Origin: Pseudomonas parasichuanensis
GTDB taxonomy: Bacteria; Pseudomonadota; Gammaproteobacteria; Pseudomonadales; Pseudomonadaceae
NCBI RefSeq assembly: GCF_021601385.1
Contig: NZ_BQHO01000039.1
Location: 1 to 51,447 of the forward strand
Direction: 5' to 3'
Length of the DNA stretch: 51,447 nucleotides
The translations under genes and the position numbers were made by a program. The notes under the pieces were generated by a model that had not been told where the DNA came from, did no database searches, and saw nothing but the letters and a program-made list of their open reading frames with translations. How positions within the stretch are numbered: position 1 is the first letter of the stretch; every line of letters begins with the position of its first letter. Shown here one piece after another: positions 37,880 to 45,948 of the stretch.

Positions 37880-38700
37880 TCATGGCTGCGTCTCTTGGCT
37901 GGAAGCACCAGTGGCCTGTGCGGCCGCACGGCCACGGGGGCCGTGAAAGTATTCCTGTATCCACGGGTGCTTGAAGCGCTCGACTGCCTCGATGCCGTCG
38001 TTGATGAGTACCTTCTGGTTCGCCAGGACCGCGACACGGTCGCATATGGTGTACAGCGTATCGAGGTCGTGGGTTACCAGAAACACCGTGAGGCCCAGTG
38101 CATTGCGCAGGGTCAGAATCAATTGGTCGAAAGATGCAGCCCCGATTGGATCCAGTCCTGCGGTGGGTTCGTCAAGAAACAGGATGTTCGCATCAAGCGC
38201 CAAGGCTCTCGCCAGTGCTGCTCGTTTCACCATGCCTCCGGACAACGAGGCCGGATACTTGTCTCCCGCTCCGGCAGGCAACCCCACCAAGCCCAGCTTG
38301 CTTCTTGCCAAACGCTCGGCAAGAGGCCGCGCCAGACCGACATGCTCGATCAAAGGAAGAGCGACGTTCTCCAAGACGGTCAGCGATGAATACAACGCGC
38401 CCTTCTGGAACAGAATGCCGAACCTTCGCTCCATACGCGCGCGCGCAAGCCATTGGGCTCGCAGTAGGTCGCGCCCCCGATACGGACCACGCCCGAATGC
38501 GGCTTCTGCAGCCCGACGACGCTACGCAAGAGCACGGATTTCCCGGTGCCTGACCCTCCCACCACGCCAAGGATTTCCCCGCGCCGCACGTCCAGGTCTA
38601 GGTCCTGATGGACCTGCTGGGTTCCAAACCTGTTGTCCAGGCCGCGCACTTCAATAGCGTGTCGCACACCGTTGTCGGTGTCTTGCTTCACCGCGCTCAC
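37880..38700 (-). pseudogene. MlaF-like ABC ATPase gene with a frameshift
   Basis: The N-terminal frame (38700 leftward) has Walker A GVVGGSGTGKSVLLR but continues out of frame after GVVRIGG. A second frame ending at 37880 supplies GILFQKGALYSSLTVLENV (Q-loop), the signature LSGGMVKRAALARAL and Walker B NILFLDEPTAGLDP. Adding one base to the run of five C (plus strand 38474-38478) restores RDLLRAQWLARARMERRF and joins both halves into one normal MlaF-type ATPase. So either one base was lost in vivo, or the sequence has a homopolymer error. If real, the transporter has no motor, unless reading shifts at the run. Confidence 0.85.
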
Positions 38701-39854
38701 CAGCCCATCTCCATGAAGAACAGTGCAGCGATGGCGTCTATCAGGATCACCATGAAGATTGATTGCACGACACTAGACGTCGTGTGGTCGCCTACCGACT
38801 CAGCGCTACCGGCGACCTTGAACCCTTCATGGCAGCCGATAGCGGCGATCATCACCGCGAAGAGCGGGGACTTGCTCATTCCGACAAGAAAATGGCGCAC
38901 CTCGATTTTTTCCTGCACGATGGCAAGGAACTGTGCGGGAGGAATTTCCAAGCTCAGTGCGCATACGGTGGCGCCGCCCGCAATGCCAGCCAAGATGCCT
39001 ACTAAGGTGAGCAGTGGCAAGGACACAAGAAGCGCCAGCACGCGTGGCAGCACCAGTAACTCGATGGGGTCGAGCGCGTTGGAGCGAAGCGCATCGATCT
39101 CTTCATTTGCCTTCATCGAACCGATTTGGGCGGTGTACGCGCTTGCGGTACGGCCTGCAATCAATATGGCCGGGAGCAGCACTCCGAACTCGCGCATGAA
39201 CGAGAAGGCGACCAGATGCACCGAGAAGATGCTCGCACCGAAGTTGGCCAGCACCGTTGCTCCCAGGAACGCCACCACCATTCCTACCATGAAGCTCAGT
39301 AGCGCCACGATGGGAATGGCGTCCACCGCTGATCGCTGGATTTGAGCGATCACCGAGGTCGCGCGCCAGCGACGCGGGTGACGAACGGTACGGCTCCATG
39401 TTTCGATGATCTGGCCCACGAACCCGGCCAGACCAAGACACGCACGACAGCCCTGTTCCAAGGTCAGGCCTATGCGTCCCAGACCGCGGAGCAGAGGATT
39501 CCCGCTCACCGCTGCTTTCTCCGTCTTCTGCTGATCGGTAGCAGCGGCGGCCAGCGCTCTCATTAGGGCGAGGCGATCCGAGGACAGATTTGGAGCTGCC
39601 TCCGGCCGGTCGAGTATCGAGTCTGGCCCGAGAATTTCCACCAGCAGAGCCGCGCCGGCGGTGTCCAGTCTCTGGACTTGCGTCCAGTCGAGTAAGGGAG
39701 TGGCGTACCCCTCGGCATGACTGATGCGGGCGGCGGACACGGATTTTGCCAGACTGGCGTAGTGCTCTATCGTCCAGTCGCCACCCGCCAGCCATTTGTG
39801 ATCACCGCCGACCATGGCATCCTGCCGGAGCCAAGCCTGTGAAGCGTTGCTCAT
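38697..39854 (-). CDS. MlaE-type lipid ABC permease with STAS-like N-terminus
   Basis: This is a 385-aa protein. Residues 1-110 look like a STAS-type domain (LDWTQVQRLDTAGAALLVEIL), and the rest is the MlaE permease with FMREFGVLLPAILIAGRTASAYTAQIG and LVLPRVLALLVSLPLLT. MlaE forms the inner-membrane channel with the MlaF ATPase. It overlaps both neighbours by ATGA, so I start at 39854 rather than at the in-frame ATG at 39872. Confidence 0.9.
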   Translation of the reverse strand: MSNASQAWLRQDAMVGGDHKWLAGGDWTIEHYASLAKSVSAARISHAEGYATPLLDWTQVQRLDTAGAALLVEILGPDSILDRPEAAPNLSSDRLALMRALAAAATDQQKTEKAAVSGNPLLRGLGRIGLTLEQGCRACLGLAGFVGQIIETWSRTVRHPRRWRATSVIAQIQRSAVDAIPIVALLSFMVGMVVAFLGATVLANFGASIFSVHLVAFSFMREFGVLLPAILIAGRTASAYTAQIGSMKANEEIDALRSNALDPIELLVLPRVLALLVSLPLLTLVGILAGIAGGATVCALSLEIPPAQFLAIVQEKIEVRHFLVGMSKSPLFAVMIAAIGCHEGFKVAGSAESVGDHTTSSVVQSIFMVILIDAIAALFFMEMGW

Positions 39855-40471
39855 GGCTGCGTGTCCCGCCAAGCGCTGTCGATGCGCTCGATGCAGTTCG
39901 TGATCGCCGCTTTGGCATGACCCAGCAATGTGTACGAACCGGCGAACTCTTTAATGACGTTGCCGCGCTCGAAGCAACTGGCGGCAGCAACCCGGCGTCC
40001 CGTCCTTAAATCGACTGCTTCGAACTCTAGGCTGGCACCACCCGTCGTCACGGGTCCAACCAGCAGGGTCGTCATTGCATTGACTGCCCGATTCGGTGTC
40101 TGCAGTTCGGTGACCGCTACACGCACCCGAACCTGTCCCGCGCCACCTGGGGGGGCGGGACTTTTGCCTTCCTGGCGTTTCAGTTCGCTCGTCACATGGT
40201 CTAGCACTTCGCGCTGCTGCGCGTCATCGAGCCCATCGATGCGACCCGAGGCGGTCTTGATCTGCGCTTCTTCCACCACGACAGCGGCATAACGCTTGGG
40301 CTCGAATCCCGCTGCGCGGTACATCAGTACGTTCTCGTATCGTGTCGGCGATAACTTCTCGTAGTCGCCGAGAAATCCGGAGCGCGTCATGCTGTTGGTC
40401 GCGCATCCAGAGAGCGCGCCTGCTACGCAAAAAAAGATGCCGCCGCGGATCAATGCAGTTTTGCTCTTCAT
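39851..40471 (-). CDS. DUF3313 lipoprotein
   Basis: This is a 206-aa lipoprotein with lipobox ALSGC and the DUF3313 landmarks SGFLGDYEKLSP and SLEFEAVDLRTGRRVAAA. The family is found as periplasmic or outer-membrane lipoprotein near exporters, and its role is unknown. AAGGAGA lies upstream of the ATG, and its stop overlaps the MlaE-like gene, so it belongs to the pump/lipid-transport operon. Confidence 0.82.
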   Translation of the reverse strand: MKSKTALIRGGIFFCVAGALSGCATNSMTRSGFLGDYEKLSPTRYENVLMYRAAGFEPKRYAAVVVEEAQIKTASGRIDGLDDAQQREVLDHVTSELKRQEGKSPAPPGGAGQVRVRVAVTELQTPNRAVNAMTTLLVGPVTTGGASLEFEAVDLRTGRRVAAASCFERGNVIKEFAGSYTLLGHAKAAITNCIERIDSAWRDTQP

Positions 40472-40486
40472 AATGGGTCTCCTTGA

Positions 40487-40918
40487 TCAAACGAAACTAA
40501 GACAGGCAATGCCTGCTGCGATGAGGGCGGTGCCAGACCAGCGCGTTACCGATGCGACATCGCCTAGTAGGAGGGCGCCGACGCCCAAGTTTCCAAGTAG
40601 CCCGATTCCTGCCCAGGCTGCAGAGGCCGCGCTGATCGGAATCCGCTTGAGCGCGAACCACAAAAGTGCGCCGCTGGCCGCCATGCACGTCACTGCCACA
40701 CAGAGGCCGACCCAGCGCATCGGACCGCCCGCCGTGATGGCCCGCAGGCCCAGTGGATAGCCCGCTCCTAGAACCCCTGCGGCAATGACAATCGACCAGG
40801 ATTTCCAGATCAGCGGATGGGTGCTGAATCGCATAAGCCTAGCGAGACATACGCATGAAGCGTGGGTGCATACGAATTCTGAGAATGCGCAGCACGCGGC
40901 GGCTCGCAAGAGACTCAT
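40487..40918 (-). CDS. Divergent SMR-family membrane protein lacking the key glutamate
   Basis: This is a 143-aa protein with four membrane segments. WSIVIAAGVLGAGYPLGLRA aligns with the first helix of SMR transporters, and RIPISAASAAWAGIGLLG with the conserved third-helix signature. The membrane glutamate of SMR exporters (FEIGW in the SugE at 48331) is replaced here (LGAGY), so normal proton-coupled transport is doubtful. The ATG at 40918 overlaps the RND stop (ATGA). A shorter start at 40834 would remove a 28-residue Cys-rich leader. Confidence 0.75.
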   Translation of the reverse strand: MSLLRAAACCAFSEFVCTHASCVCLARLMRFSTHPLIWKSWSIVIAAGVLGAGYPLGLRAITAGGPMRWVGLCVAVTCMAASGALLWFALKRIPISAASAAWAGIGLLGNLGVGALLLGDVASVTRWSGTALIAAGIACLSFV

Positions 40919-43900
40919 GAGCGATCTCCATGCGCGGTGGCGACACTCAGGTTCCACGGCCCAATTCGCTTGATTCCAAACAGGACTTCGTAAAGCAGCG
41001 GAATCAAGCCCAACGTCACCAGCGTTCCGAGTGCCAGCCCACCGATCATCGCGATCGCCATCCCTTTCCATAATGGTCCGGAGAAGAGCATGAGTGGCAC
41101 CAGTCCCGAAATGCAGGTGACCTTGGTCATCACGATTGGACGAAGCCGTTGTATCGCGGCCCCAACCAAGGCTTCATGGCGTGGCAGGCCTTCCGCTAGC
41201 CCCTGGTCGATGCGTTCCAGCAAGAGCACGGCGTTGTTGACAATGATCCCGAACAGGGCCAGTACGCCGAAGGTCGCCATGAAGCTGAAAGGTGTGCCGG
41301 TCAGCTTCAGAGCCAATACCACGCCGATAAGCGTGAAAGGGATCGTCGCGAGGATCACACCGAGCTTGCGGAAAGAATTGAACTGCCATACGAACAGCAT
41401 CAGCATCGCCAGAAATGCGAGGGGCATGTAGGTCGACAGCGCGGCGTTCGATTCGGCGGCTTCCTCGATCTCGCCGCCAAGTTCAACCGAGTAGCCCGCG
41501 GGCAGGTCCAGGGCAGCGACGCTAGGCGCCAGGCGGTTGATGATCTCCTGGGCGGTGTAAGAGGTGTTCTGTCCTTGCACGGTGATCGTGCGGATGAGAT
41601 TGCGCCGTTGGATGACCGAGGGCTCGCTCGCGAGCGATACGTCTGCGACCTGAGCCAGCGTCACCGCTGGACCGCCGTTGGTGGGATAGATGAGCGTCGC
41701 GCCTACGTCTGCCGTGCTGCGACGCTCGCTTACGATACTGCGCAGGACGATCGGGACGGAGGTGTCACCGTCGCGAATAACCGAGATCGATCTGCCGCTG
41801 TAGCGGACATCCAGCCCGCCAGCGATGTCTTCAGTCGTCACGCCCGCCCGACGCGCGCGGTCCTGGTCGACCCGTACGTCGATGCGGCCAACGCGCGTAT
41901 CCCAATCGTTCTTGACGTTGATGGTGCCGGGCAGCTTGCGCAGCGCTGCTTCGATTTTGGACGCGGCCCCCAACAATACCTCCTCATCCGGACCGCTGAC
42001 GCGATAAATGGCAGTCCCTGACTCGGTCGCACCGAGCGAGAAACGCTTGGGCTCGGCGCGCACGTCGCCATGTGCTTGCGCAAAGTAGCTGCGGGTGCGG
42101 GCGAGGACGGCGTCGATGTCGCTCTTCGGCTTCAATGTGACAACGAAGTACGCGATGTTCGATGCCGGCAGTGGTGGATTCAGGCTAAGGATGAAGCGCG
42201 GGCCACCATCGGCGACGTAGCCGATGTGATCGGAGACTTCTGGATTGATGTTCGTGTCGCCCAGCCAACCACTGATCTGCTTCACGCGGGCGAGCGTTTC
42301 GCGCGAGTCGGTACCGGGGGCGAGCTGCACCGGAATCTGGAACTGAAGCCGGTCGGACTTGGGCATGAAATCGTACGGCAGGGTGGTGAAGCCATACAGC
42401 GCAATGGCAAGCGCCGCGATCATCGACGCTACATAGACCGCCTTATGGTGGAGCACCCACTCCAGTACGCGCCGGTAGCCACGGTAGAAGCGGGTGTCAT
42501 AGGCGTCGCCCTGCTCCTGCTTGTGATGGGGTTTGGCGAAGTGGTAGCACAATAGGGGCGTGACAGTCAGGCACAGCAGCCACGAAGCGAACAACGTCAG
42601 TGCCAGCACGACCACGAGATTGTGCAGATACTCGCTCGTGGCGTTCTGGCCAAAAAAGAACGGCGAGAACACGATCACGATCACGAGCGAGGACGTGAGC
42701 AGCGGAATGGCGAGCGTGCGGCCCGCCTCGAGGCAGGCATGCTTACGATCTTCGCCACCGGCCAGGCGGCGTTCGATGTCTTCGGCAATCACAATGCCGT
42801 TGTCCACCAACAAGCCGAGCGCAATGATGATGGCGCCCATCGAGACGTTCTGAAGCTCGATGTTCATCGCGCGCATGACGATGAGTGCACTGAGGATCGT
42901 CAACGGCACGATCATGCCCACGATGATCCCGGTGCGCCAACCGAGAAATAGCACGACGACACCGAGGACGACGATGATCGTCTCCATCATGACGTGGTTC
43001 ATTTTGCCCATCTCGTGCTTGACGACATCGGCCTGGAAAGTGACGTATGACAGATCGAAACCCGCCGGCAGCAGCTTCTCCTGGTCTGCAACCCGTGCTT
43101 TGAGCGCTTTTCCGAACTGCTCCACGTTCTGACCGGAGGCCATCGAAACCGCCATGACGACAGCGGGCTGGCCTTTGTAGATGGCAGCAGATTCCGGCGG
43201 ATCGGCTGGCCGCACACTCACCTGCGCCAGTTCACCCAATGCGATCGTCGGCACGGGCGCCGTACTACTTTGCGGTCGTGGCAGCGCGATCGGCATTGCT
43301 CGCAGGGAGGGAGCGTCACGCACTTCGCCACTGACCGCCAAGGTTGCATTGATGCCGCCGACAACAATTTGTCCACCCGAAGCGACGACGTTCTGTTTGA
43401 CGAGTTGGTCGATCACCCCCTGTGGTGTCAGCTCCAATCGCGCGAGCCTAGGCCGATCGAATTCGAGATAGACGCGCTCTTCCTGCAGGCCGTAGAAAGT
43501 GATGCGCTCAATACCAGGCACGGTGTACAGGCGGTCGCGCATCTGCTTGAGCGCGACGCGCATCTCGCTCATGGAGTAACCTGGTGCAGTGACCGCAATC
43601 GAGGCAACCGCGACGCGGCCGAAGTCTTCGTCGACGAAAGGCCCCATCGTGCTCTGTGGTAAGGCATCCTTCGAATCGGCGACCTTGGCCCGGACGCGCT
43701 GCCAGATCGGTGCCAAGTCGGTGTAGCGGTCCCAGATCGTGACCTGGATCATGGCGCTGCCTGCGCGCACGGTGCTCGTCACGCGCTTGACCTCTGCCAG
43801 TTCGCGCAAGCGCTCCTCGATCGGCCGGGCAATGAGTTGCTCAACGCGTTCGGCGGGCAGCCCCGGGTTCAACGCCGTGACCATCGCATCGCGGACCGTG

Positions 43901-44019
43901 ACAGTCGGCTCCTCCTGAGAAGGAAAATTCAGGAAGGTCGCGATGCCGGCGACGAAAATGATGAGCGCTACAAAGTAGGTAAGTCGACTGGCGCGCAGCG
44001 CCATCTCGGTGATCTTCAT
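40915..44019 (-). CDS. RND efflux pump inner-membrane subunit
   Basis: This 1034-aa protein has full RND length: a first membrane helix at residues 12-32, two large periplasmic loops and twelve membrane segments. The fourth helix reads GLLVDNGIVIAEDIERR, so the second aspartate of the usual VDD proton-relay pair is Asn here. This variant occurs in part of the family. It looks closest to the TriC-like branch, so export of biocides, solvents or drugs is likely, but the substrate is not readable. It lies 24 bp after the membrane-fusion gene and is coupled to the SMR-like gene. Confidence 0.9.
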   Translation of the reverse strand: MKITEMALRASRLTYFVALIIFVAGIATFLNFPSQEEPTVTVRDAMVTALNPGLPAERVEQLIARPIEERLRELAEVKRVTSTVRAGSAMIQVTIWDRYTDLAPIWQRVRAKVADSKDALPQSTMGPFVDEDFGRVAVASIAVTAPGYSMSEMRVALKQMRDRLYTVPGIERITFYGLQEERVYLEFDRPRLARLELTPQGVIDQLVKQNVVASGGQIVVGGINATLAVSGEVRDAPSLRAMPIALPRPQSSTAPVPTIALGELAQVSVRPADPPESAAIYKGQPAVVMAVSMASGQNVEQFGKALKARVADQEKLLPAGFDLSYVTFQADVVKHEMGKMNHVMMETIIVVLGVVVLFLGWRTGIIVGMIVPLTILSALIVMRAMNIELQNVSMGAIIIALGLLVDNGIVIAEDIERRLAGGEDRKHACLEAGRTLAIPLLTSSLVIVIVFSPFFFGQNATSEYLHNLVVVLALTLFASWLLCLTVTPLLCYHFAKPHHKQEQGDAYDTRFYRGYRRVLEWVLHHKAVYVASMIAALAIALYGFTTLPYDFMPKSDRLQFQIPVQLAPGTDSRETLARVKQISGWLGDTNINPEVSDHIGYVADGGPRFILSLNPPLPASNIAYFVVTLKPKSDIDAVLARTRSYFAQAHGDVRAEPKRFSLGATESGTAIYRVSGPDEEVLLGAASKIEAALRKLPGTINVKNDWDTRVGRIDVRVDQDRARRAGVTTEDIAGGLDVRYSGRSISVIRDGDTSVPIVLRSIVSERRSTADVGATLIYPTNGGPAVTLAQVADVSLASEPSVIQRRNLIRTITVQGQNTSYTAQEIINRLAPSVAALDLPAGYSVELGGEIEEAAESNAALSTYMPLAFLAMLMLFVWQFNSFRKLGVILATIPFTLIGVVLALKLTGTPFSFMATFGVLALFGIIVNNAVLLLERIDQGLAEGLPRHEALVGAAIQRLRPIVMTKVTCISGLVPLMLFSGPLWKGMAIAMIGGLALGTLVTLGLIPLLYEVLFGIKRIGPWNLSVATAHGDRS

Positions 44020-44043
44020 GATGAAGTAACCTGGTGGATCGCG

Positions 44044-45210
44044 TTAGCGCTTGGTCAATTGAGTGGTGGCTTCCAGTGGTGTCACTGGCTGTCCATCGGT
44101 GAGCCATCCTCCTCCGGCGGCAACCACCGTCTCGCCGGGCTTGAGTCCAGCGAGGACGCGCGCGCTGTCTCCTTCCTGTACCGGCGTGAAGCGCACCGCG
44201 CGACGGTGCACCTTCTTATCTTCAGGGGTGTAGACGAAGACGGAAGCCTCGCCCGGCTTCGTGCCGAGCACCAGCGAGGCATAAGGTATGGATACAGTCT
44301 CGGGCCGAGAGGTCTTGGAGGTTGCCGCAGGTGCGTCGAGCACGACCTGTACGGGAATACCTGGCCGAAGTGCGCGCGCTTGCGCGTTATCTTCAGGCAC
44401 TAGCACCACGGGTAGGAGCGAGCCATTTTCGGCGCGCAGACCGACACGACGTACCACCGCTCGGATTGGTTGTTCGGCTCCGCTCCAGCTCAGTTCTGCG
44501 CGTTGGCCGACATCTATGTGAGGTGCCTGTGTAGTAGACGCGTTCGCGATGATCTCAGTGCCACTGCGCACGCCGTCGACCTGAAATACCGGCGCACCAG
44601 CAGCAATGTCGGTGAACGCCAAAGCCAGCTTTTCCGCCACGACACCATCGAAAGGAGCGACGATCATCGTGCCACGTTGTGCTCGTTCGGCCAGGCCAAG
44701 CGCCGCCTTGGCAGTGCGCGCTTGACCCTCTGCGACCGCTAGCTGCGCCTTCGCGCTCTCGAACGCAGCAGGGGAGATGACTTCGCTTTCGAGCAACCGG
44801 CGCTGTTGATCTGTCTGTACACGTCGATCCATCAGGCCGGCTTCGGCGGCCGCCAGGGATGCTTGCGCTTGTGTCACGCGAAGCCGGTCAGGTTGCGCAT
44901 CAAGTTCTGCCAGGACTTGGCCGCGGGAGAACCGTTCACCCACGTCGACGTTCAACTTGGCGATCCGTCCTCCTGTTTCAAATCCTAGGATGCTGCGCTC
45001 GGTTGCTCGCGCCGAGCCAGTCAATTCGATGCGAGAGCTATGCGGGAGATCCGACTGCGCGGCGGCGAGCTTCACTGCGCGCGGAGGCTCGGATACGGTG
45101 GATTGCGAGTTTCCGCACCCTGAGAGCAGAGTCGAAATGGATAGTGTGCAAGCAACCGCCAAGGAGCGCGGTGCGCACGCGGTCATGACACCGCTACGGA
45201 CGCGACTCAT
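44044..45210 (-). CDS. RND periplasmic membrane-fusion lipoprotein
   Basis: This is a 388-aa MFP/HlyD-like protein with lipobox LLSGC, a lipoyl half-motif (LGFETGGRIAKLNVDVGERF), a coiled-coil hairpin (about residues 105-190), a second lipoyl half (TMIVAPFDGVVAEKL) and a beta-barrel. It bridges the RND pump and the outer-membrane factor in the periplasm. The ATG at 45210 overlaps the tetR stop (ATGA), so the regulator and pump share a transcript. Confidence 0.88.
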   Translation of the reverse strand: MSRVRSGVMTACAPRSLAVACTLSISTLLSGCGNSQSTVSEPPRAVKLAAAQSDLPHSSRIELTGSARATERSILGFETGGRIAKLNVDVGERFSRGQVLAELDAQPDRLRVTQAQASLAAAEAGLMDRRVQTDQQRRLLESEVISPAAFESAKAQLAVAEGQARTAKAALGLAERAQRGTMIVAPFDGVVAEKLALAFTDIAAGAPVFQVDGVRSGTEIIANASTTQAPHIDVGQRAELSWSGAEQPIRAVVRRVGLRAENGSLLPVVLVPEDNAQARALRPGIPVQVVLDAPAATSKTSRPETVSIPYASLVLGTKPGEASVFVYTPEDKKVHRRAVRFTPVQEGDSARVLAGLKPGETVVAAGGGWLTDGQPVTPLEATTQLTKR

Positions 45211-45848
45211 GTGCGTCCTTTTGCCGGGACAAGTTCGAGATGGCCCGAGGCGAGATCCTGGAGCGCCCGAAAGAAATGCCGCCGCTCTGCGGGTGCGAGT
45301 ATTGGCAAACCCAGAAGATCGGCGAACAGGGCGCCATCCAATGCCAGCATGATGAGTGCCGCGGTCTCGGTGCCACGCGGGGATCGACGCACGCGTTCGT
45401 ACTGCACGCGGTACCACTCGCGCAGTGGGTCGAGAAGTGTTGGATCTTCCGCAGCTGCCGCGAGCAGCGCTGCGCCCATCTTCTGCATCTCGTCGTCGGG
45501 CATCGCTTCCACCTGGCTCGACAGCCAGGGGTCCGGATCTCCGGCAAACCTGCGCTCGTGATTGGCTTGTACCGCGTCGAACGCCCGGATCATCTCGTCG
45601 ATCAGTGTCACGAACAAATCGCGTTTGGTCTTGAAGTGATAGAGAAACGCCCCTTTGCTCAACCCGGCCCGCACAACGACGGCGTCCAGTGTCAAGCGAC
45701 TGGCACCTTCCTCCAGCACCAGTTCGCGGGCGGCCTGCAGGATGCGGTCGCGAGTTCGCTGGGCTCCTTGCTGGAGGCCGGGCTGCGCATCGGCGCTGCT
45801 ATGGGCAGTGGACGGGGGGGGCAACTTTGTTTTCGCGCGGGGCGGCAT
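45207..45848 (-). CDS. TetR-family repressor of the efflux operon
   Basis: This 213-aa protein has an N-terminal TetR HTH (RDRILQAARELVLEEGA, then LDAVVVRAGLSKGAFLYHFKTKRDL) and a C-terminal ligand-binding domain (TetR_C_7-like, with AALIMLALDGALFADLLGL). It is the first gene of the leftward operon and divergent from the outer-membrane factor gene. The palindrome between the two promoters (45877-45894) is its likely operator, giving autoregulation and control of the pump. Confidence 0.9.
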   Translation of the reverse strand: MPPRAKTKLPPPSTAHSSADAQPGLQQGAQRTRDRILQAARELVLEEGASRLTLDAVVVRAGLSKGAFLYHFKTKRDLFVTLIDEMIRAFDAVQANHERRFAGDPDPWLSSQVEAMPDDEMQKMGAALLAAAAEDPTLLDPLREWYRVQYERVRRSPRGTETAALIMLALDGALFADLLGLPILAPAERRHFFRALQDLASGHLELVPAKGRT

Positions 45849-45867
45849 GGTCGTGCTCCAAAAAAGC

Positions 45868-45921
45868 TTGAGTCATATACAGTCCAGACGGTATAGTAGA
45901 AGCCATACAACAGTCCGTCAA
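45868..45921. promoter_or_regulatory. Divergent overlapping promoters with TetR operator
   Basis: Rightward promoter: TTGAGT (45868-45873), 18 bp, TATAGT (45892-45897). Leftward promoter: TTGACG (minus strand, 45916-45921), 17 bp, TACTAT (45893-45898). The two -10 boxes overlap almost completely. The imperfect palindrome ATACAGTCCAGACGGTAT (45877-45894, 14 of 18 symmetric) covers the rightward spacer and the -10 boxes, so one bound dimer could block both directions. Confidence 0.75.
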
Positions 45922-45948
45922 GACTTTTTCGGAACGCAAGGAGCTGCC

